From contig JADGIZ010000294.1 in NCBI GenBank assembly GCA_027604665.1, forward strand, positions 1 to 16,693: a stretch of 16,693 nt of DNA, given 5' to 3'. The position numbers were made by a program, and so were the translations under genes. Shown here piece by piece: positions 1-7,905 of this stretch. This stretch comes from Polyrhizophydium stewartii (taxonomy: Eukaryota; Chytridiomycota; Chytridiomycetes; Rhizophydiales). The notes under the pieces were generated by a model that searched no databases, was not told the origin of the DNA, and saw only the letters and a program-made list of their open reading frames with translations. Within the stretch, counting starts at the first letter, position 1; the number at the start of each line of letters is the position of its first letter.

Positions 1-8
1 GGTCGGGC

Positions 9-29
9 GCCGCCGCCGCCGCCGCCGCC
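9..29 (+). repeat. (GCC)7 trinucleotide run in the 3' end of an intron
   Basis: Seven perfect GCC units lie directly before the acceptor AG (30-31) of the nuclease exon that starts at 32. The run sits where a pyrimidine tract would normally be. Seen directly; any splicing effect is inferred. Confidence 0.85.
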
Positions 30-31
30 AG

Positions 32-907
32 ACCTGGGCCGACACGGTCAAGAGCTCCGGCAAGTACTCCTTCACCAGCAACTATCACTTCATCGACGCC
101 AACGACAACCCGCCCACGACTTGCAACGTCAAGGACACTCGCGACTGCGCTGACGGTGAGCCCGTCCGCTCCCGCTGCCCTCTGCCCTCCCGCCCGCCAG
201 ACCCGCTCGCACGTGGCCGCTCATCTGACCCACTGCGTGCACGCCGTCCCGCCAATCCGGGGCCCCGTCCCGATCCCGCACAAATGCCGCCCCGATCCCT
301 CGCCCCGATCCCCCGCACCGCCTCGCACCGCCCAGGCGACTGCATCGTCCGCGCCATCGCCACATACACCGACAACGCCGGCTGCTCAAAGTCCACCGCA
401 AAGGCCGACCGCATCGACGCGCTCAAGTTCATTGTGCACTTCCTCGGCGACATCACCCAGCCGCTGCATGTGTGCGCGCGCGGCCGCGGCGGCAACGACC
501 AGAGCGTCAAGTTCGACGGCTCGAGCACCAACCTGCACGCCGTGTGGGACACAAAGATCCCCGAGAAGCGCATCAAGAACAACTTCAGCAACGACAAGAG
601 CTCGTACGCCAGCTCCATTGTCAGCCGCATCCAGACCGGCACGTACAAGTCGGCCGCGCCGTCGTGGATCTCAAAGTACGGCGTTGCCAGCAAGAACAGC
701 AACGGCAACTCGCTCGCGGCCATCGACTGGGCCGTCGACGCCGACGCTTTTGACTGCTCGGTCGTCTGGCCCGCGTACGACGCAAACCCGTCGCAGGACT
801 TTGGCTCGACGTACTACTCCAACTCGTTCGCCACCGTCGACATCCAGATCGCCAAGGCCGGATACCGCCTTGCCGACTGGATCAACAAGATCGGCGCCAC
901 GTGCTGA
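32..907 (+). CDS. S1/P1-type zinc-dependent nuclease, 5' partial (exons 32-155 and 336-907)
   Basis: The S1/P1 family are secreted or vacuolar, trinuclear-zinc, single-strand-specific nucleases and 3'-nucleotidases. The visible part starts after an acceptor AG at 30-31, so at least one upstream exon is missing; it should carry the signal peptide and the N-terminal Trp/His zinc ligands. Exon 32-155 encodes TWADTVKSSGKY and YHFIDANDNPP, which holds a family His ligand. A GTGAGC...CCCAG intron (156-335, phase 1) joins CADG to DCIVRAIATYT. The second exon carries FIVHFLGDITQPLHV (the H-x3-D plus His ligands) and NLHAVWD (H-x3-D), the two best-conserved metal motifs. It ends at a TGA at 905-907. 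Cysteines in the first exon, near the exon junction and at the C-terminus (GATC) fit the disulfides of an exported enzyme. The family call is firm; substrate and localisation are inferred. Confidence 0.93.
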   Translation, partial: TWADTVKSSGKYSFTSNYHFIDANDNPPTTCNVKDTRDCADGEPVRSRCPLPSRPPDPLARGRSSDPLRARRPANPGPRPDPAQMPPRSLAPIPRTASHRPGDCIVRAIATYTDNAGCSKSTAKADRIDALKFIVHFLGDITQPLHVCARGRGGNDQSVKFDGSSTNLHAVWDTKIPEKRIKNNFSNDKSSYASSIVSRIQTGTYKSAAPSWISKYGVASKNSNGNSLAAIDWAVDADAFDCSVVWPAYDANPSQDFGSTYYSNSFATVDIQIAKAGYRLADWINKIGATC

Positions 908-1274
908 GGCTGCCTGGCACGGCCAACCGGGCCTGCAACTCCCCAACCTCATCCGCAACATCCTCATCCATGCTCCCTGCAACATCCATAATCGCCAGCA
1001 AACACCTCGTCATCCGCCATCCATACTGCCTTTGTGCCAACTGGCAGCGCGCTGTCGCCAGACTGCCACGCAATGAAGCCGCCTTGGTGCACATCGCCGG
1101 TCCTGTCTCGCTTGCCTCGCTGCTCGCTGTGTGGTCTGTGCCGTCGGCGTCGCCCGACGGCGAGGCTTCTGGCCGACGTCGACAGCCGGCGGCACGGTGT
1201 GAGACACACACACACACACACACACCGACAGTGGAATGCGGGCTCTATTCACAGACTCGCGCGGCTGCGCGCGC
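908..1274. other. Intergenic region between two convergent genes
   Basis: This 367-bp stretch separates the nuclease stop (907) from the APS kinase stop (1275, opposite strand), so it must hold both 3' UTRs and terminators. The open frames that cross it look compositional and have no recognisable family features. I found no AATAAA on either strand. The only distinct element is the AC dinucleotide run at 1204-1225. Confidence 0.7.
1204..1225. repeat. (AC)11 dinucleotide microsatellite
   Basis: Eleven perfect AC units lie 50 bp past the APS kinase stop, within the presumed 3' UTR of that gene or of the convergent nuclease. Short frames reading runs of Cys-Val across it are artefacts of the repeat. 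Confidence 0.95.
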
Positions 1275-2046
1275 TCAGATCAGCTTGCGCTGGACCAGAT
1301 ACTCAAAGATGTGCTGCACCGCGGCGTCGATGCCAACAAGGTCGCTGCGGATGTGGATCTCGGCGTGCGCGGGCGGCTCGTATGGGTCGTCGATGCCCGT
1401 GAAGCCCTTGATGAGCCCGGCGCGTGCCTTCTTGTACAGCCCCTTTGGGTCGCGCCGCTCGGCAACGTCGATCGGCACGTCCACAAACACCTCGATGAAC
1501 GGCACGCCGGCCTCGTCGTGCAGCCGCCGCGCGTCGTCGCGGTCGCTCGCATACGGCGAGATGAACGACGTCAGCGCAATCACCGATGCATCCGAGAACA
1601 GCTTGGCGACCTCGGAGATGCGGCGGATGTTCTCCTTGCGGTCGGCCGCCGAGAATCCGAGGTCGCGGTTGAGGCCGAAGCGGATGTTGTCGCCGTCCAG
1701 GCGATATGCCTTGAGCCCGCGTGCAAGCAGGAACTGCTCGAGCGCGGCCGCAATCGTCGACTTGCCCGACGCCGACAGGCCAGTGAACCACAGCGTGAAG
1801 CCCTGGAGAGCGGGCAAGGCCAGGCGAGGCGTGCGTGCGTGTCAGCGCAGGTGCGGCGTTGCGGCGCACCGCGGCATGCAGCGCCCGCACCCGCTGGCCC
1901 GCAAAGCGGATGCGCTCCTCGCGCGAGATGGCGCCCTCGTGCCAGACGATGTTGGTTGCCTTTGGCGCCGCGGCCCGCGTGAGCGGCACGCGCGAGTCCT
2001 GCAGCACGAGGTCGTCGATCGGCGTGGCGGCGGCGGCGGCGGACAT
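1275..2046 (-). CDS. MET14: Adenylylsulfate (APS) kinase (exons 2046-1891 and 1802-1275)
   Basis: Phosphorylates adenosine 5'-phosphosulfate with ATP to make PAPS, the second step of assimilatory sulfate activation; cytosolic. The predicted protein is 227 aa. Exon 1 gives a 52-residue N-terminus containing [18 protein letters not shown], the usual leader of fungal and bacterial APS kinases. A GTGCGG...CTCCAG intron (1890-1803, 88 nt, phase 0) leads to [15 protein letters not shown]. Motifs: P-loop GLSASGKS (about 60-67), [16 protein letters not shown] (from about 88), the KENIRRI helix, FISPY (about 132-136), [12 protein letters not shown] (about 170-181) and GIDDPYEPP. Length is slightly above the roughly 200 aa norm because of an extra N-terminal stretch of about 25 residues. 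There is no fused ATP-sulfurylase domain. The ATG at 2046 follows from the conserved leader. It is divergent from the centrin-like gene, 242 bp away. Confidence 0.95.
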
Positions 2047-2288
2047 GGGTGTGGGGAGAGCAGCGTGCCTGCGGGCGGGCGGGCGGCATTTGAGGCCCGA
2101 GACGGTCGCGCCAGCGCGGCGGCCGATCGCGCCATCGAGCGCGGAGATCCGCCGCGCGATGGCGTGCGCGGCCGCTTGCCCCGCTTCCGCGCCACGCACC
2201 CCACACCGGCGCGGCGCGTTCCGCCGACAGCTGCACGCCGCGCTCCGCCTGCCACTGCCGCACACCACCAGCATCGCTCGATCCCGCC
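2047..2288. promoter_or_regulatory. Divergent intergenic region, APS kinase / centrin-like gene
   Basis: These 242 bp lie between the two start codons and must supply both promoters. The sequence is very GC-rich with short G/C runs. I see no TATA element and no recognisable factor site. The promoter call comes from position alone. Confidence 0.5.
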
Positions 2289-3143
2289 ATGGCCGCGCAC
2301 GAGCCGCCCGCAATCCACGTCGACGAGCTGCCCGACCAGCAGGACGGCGGCATCGACCCGCAGCACGCCTCGCACGTGTCGCGCTCGCACTCTGCCATCA
2401 GCGAGATACACAGCAGCATGAGCGCATTGTCTGAAGATATTTCAATCGCAGATGCCGCCGGACCCGGCGACGATACTCAAAATCCACCTCAGGCTGACGG
2501 CGAGCAGGAAGCTCAGGATGCCGAACAGAATGCCGATGCCGAAGCCGAGGATCCGACTGGGCAGAACAGCTTTGCCCAAGCTGCTGCCCGCCGCACAAGC
2601 AAGTTTGCGGCGCGTACCAAGGTTTTGAATCTTGAGCAGCGAAAGGAGCTTGAGGAAACATTCCAACTCTTTGACACAGACGGATCTGGAACCATGGAGC
2701 CTGCCGAGCTGCGTGTTGTCCTCTGGGCATTGGGCTTTGACGTTGATGCGGCCGAGATCGAGCTGATGGTGTCCAAGTTTCTGGGCATCGAGCCAGACGA
2801 GGCCGAGGACGTGTCGCTGACGCTGGACCAGTTCATGGTCCTCATGATCGAGAAGATGGTCTGGGTCCATCTGAGGCTTGCGCTAGACGAGTATGTTGCT
2901 GACAGACTGTCTGACGAGCAGAATGAGCGTGATAGCCCAGAGAAGCTGATGAAGGCGTTCCAGCTGTTTGATTCGGAGAAGCGCGGCAAGTTTGGCGCCA
3001 AGGACCTCCGCCGCGTTGCACGAGATCTCAACGAGCCACTGGGCGAGGAGGAAATGCAGCTGATCATTGACGAGCTCGACAAGGACGGCGACGGCGAGAT
3101 CGGCATCGACGACTGGATGCGGGCCATGTCCAAGACCCGCTGA
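2289..3143 (+). CDS. Centrin-like EF-hand protein with long acidic N-terminal extension (exons 2289-2858 and 2922-3143)
   Basis: Centrins are calcium-binding proteins of centrioles, basal bodies and spindle pole bodies, also used in mRNA export and DNA repair. Residues 1 to about 110 are a Glu/Asp/Ala/Gln-rich, probably disordered extension. The EF-hand domain follows. EF1 is canonical (DTDGSGTMEPAE, 129-140). EF2 is replaced by a longer loop with no calcium ligands. EF3 is degenerate (starts DSEKRGKFG). EF4 (DKDGDGEIGIDD, 243-254) is good except for Asp at position 12. The helix FGAKDLRRVARDLNEPL is close to the centrin consensus. The whole region 2289-3143 reads open, but 2859-2921 is best taken as a stop-free 63-nt intron (GTCTGG...GAGCAG). 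Removing it gives EKM-NERDSPEKLMKAFQLFD, which matches centrin spacing without a gap and makes a 263-aa protein. A poly(A) signal follows the stop. Confidence 0.85.
   Translation: MAAHEPPAIHVDELPDQQDGGIDPQHASHVSRSHSAISEIHSSMSALSEDISIADAAGPGDDTQNPPQADGEQEAQDAEQNADAEAEDPTGQNSFAQAAARRTSKFAARTKVLNLEQRKELEETFQLFDTDGSGTMEPAELRVVLWALGFDVDAAEIELMVSKFLGIEPDEAEDVSLTLDQFMVLMIEKMVWVHLRLALDEYVADRLSDEQNERDSPEKLMKAFQLFDSEKRGKFGAKDLRRVARDLNEPLGEEEMQLIIDELDKDGDGEIGIDDWMRAMSKTR
2859..2921 (+). other. Stop-free 63-nt intron inside the centrin-like gene
   Basis: Starts GTCTGG, ends GAGCAG, has a CTGAC branch-like motif at 2911-2915, and falls in phase 0 after Met190. Its length is a multiple of three and it has no in-frame stop, so simple ORF calling reads through it and inserts 21 residues (beginning VWVHLRLALDEY). 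Centrins have no residues at this place. Confidence 0.72.
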
Positions 3144-3158
3144 TTGCCAAAGCGGAGC

Positions 3159-3164
3159 AATAAA
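3159..3164 (+). terminator. Poly(A) signal AATAAA of the centrin-like gene
   Basis: Canonical AATAAA 16 nt after the TGA stop. Only 78 bp separate this stop from the convergent TMEM97-like stop, so the two 3' UTRs must be very short or overlap. Confidence 0.65.
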
Positions 3165-3221
3165 CCGGCATGGATCACGGTTTCCGCGAATTTACTGCGC
3201 AGACACTGCCAGTGGGCTCGC

Positions 3222-3952
3222 TTAGTCGAGCTTGGCCATCTTTCCCAGCGCGCCGGGCACAAAGGCGATCTTGGAGCCACCAAAGTCGCGCGGGTTCCAC
3301 AGGTAGGCGAACTTGAAGAGCATGAGAGCCGGGACAATCACAAACGGTGCATACATGCTAAGCCACATCATACGAACTGACTCTTCCGTCTGGCCGTGCA
3401 GATCTGCGCCTTCAAAGAAGGTCTTACGGCCCCATGCAAGCTCGGCCATGATCGGGATCAGCGTCGTGATGACGTGAGTCGAGAAGATGATGGCTGGGAT
3501 GCGAAACGAGCGCCAGTCTTGCGAGGCCGATCAGAGGCAGGACGGAGAGATAGTCAGCGTACACGGCGACTGCAGGCTGGTGCCGGCGGCGCCAGGCGAC
3601 TCTGGTGGCTCCGGTGCCGGCGCTCGGCGGCATCCAACAGCGGACACCCACTCATGCACAGAGCAATGACTGCGTAGAGAGCAAACGGCGCCTGGAACAG
3701 CGACTCGGCCGCAAAGATAGACACGGCCCACGGCTCGCGCGGCGCACCGACGGCGATCTTCAGGAGCGGGTCGTTCGAGAAGCCGACGGCCTGCTCGAGC
3801 AGCTTCTTGGCGAACTCTGGCACCAGCGACGTGCGCAGCTCGGGCGGCAGCGCCACCTGCGGGGCGAAGAAGGCCGAGGGCACCAGGTATCCCGCGAAGA
3901 AGATGGTGAAGAGCAGGTCGAGCGGGCGCTCCATCAGGGACGTGTCGGACAT
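3222..3952 (-). CDS. TMEM97: TMEM97/Ema19-like EXPERA-domain membrane protein (exons 3952-3652 and 3517-3222)
   Basis: TMEM97 (sigma-2 receptor, MAC30) and yeast Ema19 are four-helix ER-membrane proteins with an EXPERA fold related to EBP sterol isomerase. They are linked to sterol handling and protein or lipid traffic. The predicted protein is 198 aa, against 176 in human. Visible family features: ERPLDLLFTIFFAGYLVPSA (TM1), FAPQVALPPEL, SNDPLLKI, ESLFQAPFALYAVIALCM (TM2), RIPAIIFSTHVITTLIPI (TM3, with the family's PAI..(S)xH..TTLIPI pattern), then WLSMYAPFVIVPALMLFKFAY (TM4, with the family's YAP). A 134-nt intron (3651-3518; donor GTGGGT, acceptor AAG, phase 1) is needed because TM2 and TM3 lie in different frames with stops between them. 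The acceptor is not the usual CAG/TAG, so the exact junction is uncertain. The start codon abuts an AGCC repeat. Confidence 0.86.
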
Positions 3953-3984
3953 GGCTGGCTGGCTGGCTGGCTTGCTGGCTGGCT
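3953..3984. repeat. Tetranucleotide (GGCT)8 abutting the TMEM97-like start codon
   Basis: Eight 4-nt units with one interruption (TGCT at 3973-3976). On the coding strand it reads AGCC repeated eight times, ending directly at the ATG (3952-3950), so it is probably in the 5' UTR. Confidence 0.92.
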
Positions 3985-4473
3985 GCGTGTGGGTGTGGGC
4001 GAGCTTGCGTGCGGGTGAGCGAGGGCGTCGGCCGATCCGATCGCCTGAGGACGCGGGACAGAGCTGCGCGCCGTCCTCAGGACGTCGGGTTGGTTTTCTG
4101 CCGCGGCCGTCGTGCCCCACACTCGCCTTCGTCCCGCTGGTCCTTGCCCTCTGCCGCGCGAGTCCCGGCGGGCGCTGCGATGCGCGCTGCGCGCTGGGTG
4201 CGCTCGGTGTGCGCCTGTCATGCGCGCCGACCGCACGCAGCACGCGGCGCGCCGGAGAGCGCACGCGCCGCTCGAGCGGACAGCGTCGACCACCGCATGG
4301 CATGTTACTCGCCCAACAAGATCCCACGTTGGAACAGAGTGTCAAACCACGCGAAGAGCAGACCCACACCAGCGCCGCCCCGCAGAGGCTGCCCTTGTGG
4401 CGCCGCTGCTCGCCGCACCGTTGCGGACGAGACACGCCTGGCGCGCGCGGACATTCCCGCCTGTTTCCTGAGA
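3985..4473. promoter_or_regulatory. Divergent intergenic region, TMEM97-like / LRRC49-like
   Basis: About 490 bp between the AGCC repeat and the chosen LRRC49 start. It should contain both promoters and 5' leaders. It is GC-rich, with long open frames on both strands that have arginine/alanine-biased composition and no family motif, which I treat as noise. The only structured element noticed is a 10-bp inverted repeat at 4044-4081. If translation of the LRRC49 gene starts at the in-frame ATG at 4297 instead, the region is shorter. Confidence 0.5.
4044..4081. repeat. Perfect 10-bp inverted repeat with 18-nt spacer
   Basis: The arm CCTGAGGACG (4044-4053) is the exact reverse complement of CGTCCTCAGG (4072-4081). 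It lies in the divergent promoter region, about 90 bp upstream of the TMEM97-like start. It could be a dimeric factor site or chance. Confidence 0.6.
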
Positions 4474-7400
4474 ATGCAGAGATCGTCCGCGTCGCTGCAG
4501 CCGGCGACCAGCGCGCACGGCGCCTCGCCCGCCTCGCAGCCCGCGCGCCGGCCCGCGGCACGTCCGCAGACGCCCGCGGGAGCTGGCGTGCCACCCCCGA
4601 ACCACCCGTCCGCCGGCGCGCCTCTCGTCAGTGCGTCGCAGGCGCTCAAGCGTCTGCAGCGCTCTCGCGCGCTGCTCGACGCTGCCGCACGCCCGTCTGG
4701 CTCGCAGGCGAGGCCCGCATCTGCTTCGTCCCTGTCCGTGTGAGCGTCGCTGTGTGAGCCCGCTTGCCACGGCGTCTTTCTGGGGCGCTGACGGGTCCGG
4801 CCCAAAGCCACCACCTCGTTTCCGATGCATTCATTCCCGGCGCGGCCCACGGTTCGACAACTGTGCTGCAGGCCGGTGCCGCCACCTCGCTGTCTGCCGC
4901 AACGGTTGTTGTCTCTGCGGCACCTGCTCCTGCGGTTGCCGCAGCTGCACCATCCCAACAGCCCGAGGTGCGCTGCCCGTAACCAAGTTCGTCGTGCGTG
5001 TCGGGCATCTCACCGACAACAACTGGCGCAGATCCGAAGCGCTCGGAGGCAGCCGACGCTTGCGACTGCGCCGTCCGCCAGGCTTGCGTGGGCATCGACG
5101 CTTGCTGCCACGTCGTCGCCAACCAGCCCACCGGCTCCGGATGCCACGCCGGCGATGCCACTTGCGTCATCGCAGCCACCTGGCCCCGCTGGCGTGTTCA
5201 TCACGCAGCCGCCACAGCCGCAGCAGCACCCGGCATCGTCCCATCAGCCGCCACCGCTCCAGCCTCAGCGAGAGTCTGTTGGCAAAATCGACATCGAGTT
5301 CCATGGCACCAAGCCATTCCGCAGCAGCTCAGTGAGCACTGTCCGTGACCTGCCTTGCAAGCGGGCAAACGCTCACCGACAGACGATCCCTGGGCGGGCT
5401 GTGCACGTACAGGCATCCCAGGGATGGCCCAATCCGCTGCAACGAGAGGCACAGCCGCCAGCACAAGAGGACAAGCACGTCAGCTCGCTCTCCATGCGCA
5501 TACTTTTCGAGGATACGTCGCTCACAGTCGAGGCACGAGTTTGCTGTGCATGTTCCTTGCGCCAATATCCGCTAATGAGAAACTCCACATCCTTGGCACT
5601 GCAGCCGATCCGCTCTCAGTTTGAGCGCGAGGCGAGCCCAGACAGGCTGAATCTCAACCGAAAGAACCTCTATGTGCGTCCCTGCGTGCGCCAGCCGCGC
5701 CACACCGAGGCCAAAGAGTCTGAACTTGTCCAATGGCGCAGGTGTGTCCGCCCATGGCGCACGAGGACCAGCTCCGGCTGCTCAACTTCCAGAACAACTT
5801 CATATCGCGCATTGAGAATCTGGATAATCTTGTGAACCTTGTATTCCTCGACATGTTCAACAACCAGATCGAGTCCATCCGCGGCCTCGATGAACTCGTC
5901 AACCTGCGAGTGCTGATGCTGAGCCGAAACCGAATCCGGCGGATCGAGAATCTCGACTCGCTTGTGCGGCTGGACGTGCTTGATTTGCACAGCAACCAGA
6001 TTATTGCCATTGGTGAAGACCCGTCACGGAATGTGCCAAACCCGTCACCGTGTCTGACACGCGACCGTCGCAGAGAACATATCGAAGCTCTTGGCGCTGC
6101 GCGTGCTCAATCTCGAGGACAATCTGATCGAGCGCGTGCCGACACTTACGGGGGTATCAAACCTGGGCGAGTTGAACCTCAAGCGCAACAAAGTGGGCGT
6201 TTACACTCGCGGAAGAATACTTTAGTCAAGATGACATTCACACGGCTCATGTGCGCGCAGATTCGCTACTTTGACCGCAACAGCCATCTGAATCAGCTGC
6301 GCCGCCTTGTCTTGAGCGACAACCGCGTTGCGACATTCGAGGATGTTTCGGCGGTGTTTGAGATTCCCGGCCTGACAGAGCTGGCCATGGACCAAAACAA
6401 GGTTTCCGAGGCCGAGCCGTACAGAACCTCGATTGTCAGCCGCTGCAAGTCCATCAAGCTCCTTGATGGCCGCCGCGTTCTTGAAGAGGAGCGGCGATCT
6501 GCTGCCAAGATTGCAAAGAAGGACGCGGAAAAGCGGCGCGAGATGGAACGCCGGACCACACAAGTTGAAGAGAGGTGTGTGCAAACCCGCAAATCTACCG
6601 GCTGGTCTCGCGCAGCTGAGCCACCGCGGTCCCGCCAGAAAGCGGTGCATCGAGCACATACGGCAGATTTGGGATGAGCAGATGGCAGGGCATTCGGCAA
6701 CATCTCAGCCGCATATGGGTGATGGTCACGCCACTTCTCAGGAAAAAAAGTCGGCCACGTCGCCTCAGAGGTCTCCAAAGCGGAGTGGCAAGAGTGAGTA
6801 TCGCAAACGAGAACGTCTGCTGGCACACTGGGCCATCTCTGACTCGCAGAGGCGGCAGATAAGCCGCTCGAAGGCAAGAGCGCATATGTGGAGCTGGAGG
6901 ATTCGACACTGCGCATCTTTGGCAACGGCGTTGGTGTGCTTGACCGCAGCGAGATTGCGTCCATCACTGCGCTGCATATCGAGATGGTGCCTTTTGCCAA
7001 GATCGAGCACGCCATCCCCAAGCTGGAGCGCTTCGCTTTGCTCAATACTCTGGATCTCGGGCCGGTCAACCTGTGCAGGCTCAAGGAGGTTTGGCAAACA
7101 AGCACATGCTACTCGACTCAGGCTCTTGCATGCTGACACACTGCGCAGCTGAACCAGCTTTCCGGGCTCAAGCGCCTCCGCCATCTCAGTATCTCGGCAG
7201 AAAATCCCGTCACGCAGCTCAGCATGTTTCGGCTCTACACGGTACTCCTCTTTGCGGACACACTGGAGACGCTGTGTGGGCAGCCCGTGAGCGAGCACGA
7301 GCGCGCGGAGGCGCGCGCAAGGTTTGGCCATCCCAGACCTATAGTCGCCAGCAGTCGCTCGACTGCAGCCGGCGCACGCAAGCCCATGCCGCCGCAAGAG

Positions 7401-7728
7401 CAGCTCGGTGTGCGTGCCTGTAAGTCACTCATGAATCGGGGATGCATGCGAGACGTTTTCAGGACACGCTGACCAGTGAGGCGATCCTTTGTCAAAAGTC
7501 GTTCGATCGCTGATTGACCAAGGCGTCGAGACGAGCGAGAAGACACGGGCGATTCATGCACTCTGGCGGCAGCTCGTGGTCCAGGCGTGCCGCTCGAGCA
7601 TGAGCTGGCCGTGTGGCGGTGACAGCATGGTCGACGACTTGGCCCATGCAGTGGCGATCTCTCTCGGGCAGGCCGGCGATGCATGTCCCACTTCCGCGAG
7701 ACCTCAGCGTGGGGGCCAGGAAGAGTAG
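4474..7728 (+). CDS. LRRC49: LRRC49 homologue, leucine-rich-repeat subunit of the tubulin polyglutamylase complex
   Basis: LRRC49 belongs to the TTLL1 complex (TPGS1, TPGS2, NICN1), which adds glutamate chains to tubulin tails of axonemes, centrioles and neuronal microtubules. Proposed exons: 4474-4737, 4872-4967, 5032-5331, 5413-5673, 5742-6012, 6074-6192, 6261-6574, 6639-6793, 6859-7088, 7149-7419, 7481-7728; about 842 aa, above the mammalian length. Residues 1 to about 285 are Ala/Pro/Gln-rich and disordered. From RLNLNRKNLY-VCPPMAHEDQ onward similarity to animal LRRC49 is strong: SDS22-like repeats (LRLLNFQNNFISRIENL, LVFLDMFNNQIESI, LRVLMLSRNRIRRIENL, LDVLDLHSNQI, LRVLNLEDNLIERV, LGELNLKRNK), a basic helix (LEEERRSAAKIAKKDAEKRR), then AYVELEDSTLRIFG and a C-terminal helix with TRAIHALWRQLV. 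Introns from 5674 on are supported by phase and homology; the first three exons, the intron at 5332-5412 and the start are tentative. The 3' end may hold a frameshift. Confidence 0.85.
7420..7480 (+). other. Ambiguous last intron or frameshift in the LRRC49 homologue
   Basis: The donor GTAAGT at 7420 with an acceptor at 7480 (GTGAG) restores an open frame to the stop at 7728. A better-looking acceptor, TTTTCAG at 7456-7462, opens a frame reading DTLTSEAILCQKSFDR and then hits TGA at 7511-7513, while the conserved C-terminal helix lies in the next frame. Either the weak acceptor is used or a base is missing near 7495-7513. Confidence 0.5.
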
Positions 7729-7905
7729 ATTGGATGGGGCGGACGGCGTGCGAGATGCGGCGCATGACTGTGCGCATATAAGCAGGATGTCTTTGTTGAC
7801 GGTTGAATCCAAGAGTGCGCGGCGGCCGCAAACGTGGCCTGCGGCCGGCAGTATGCGAGCCGCAGCACGAGGCACGGGCACGCTGGGCAGTCGTCGCCTG
7901 GAAGC
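7729..7905. other. Short region between convergent stops
   Basis: 177 bp separate the LRRC49 stop from the RNF121 stop on the other strand. No AATAAA is visible on either strand and no gene is evident. Confidence 0.6.

Noticed and set aside
964..1252. Frames reading repeated Cys-Val or His-Thr near 1204-1225
   Set aside because: Produced by the (AC)11 microsatellite.
901..2421. 506-aa plus-strand open frame over the APS kinase gene
   Set aside because: Antisense of a clear APS kinase with P-loop and substrate motifs; composition is arginine/serine-rich with no motif.
3554..4594. 346-aa minus-strand frame extending the TMEM97-like protein upstream
   Set aside because: The part before MSDTSLMERPLD is low-complexity Arg/Ala, reads through the AGCC repeat and divergent promoter, and has no counterpart in the family.
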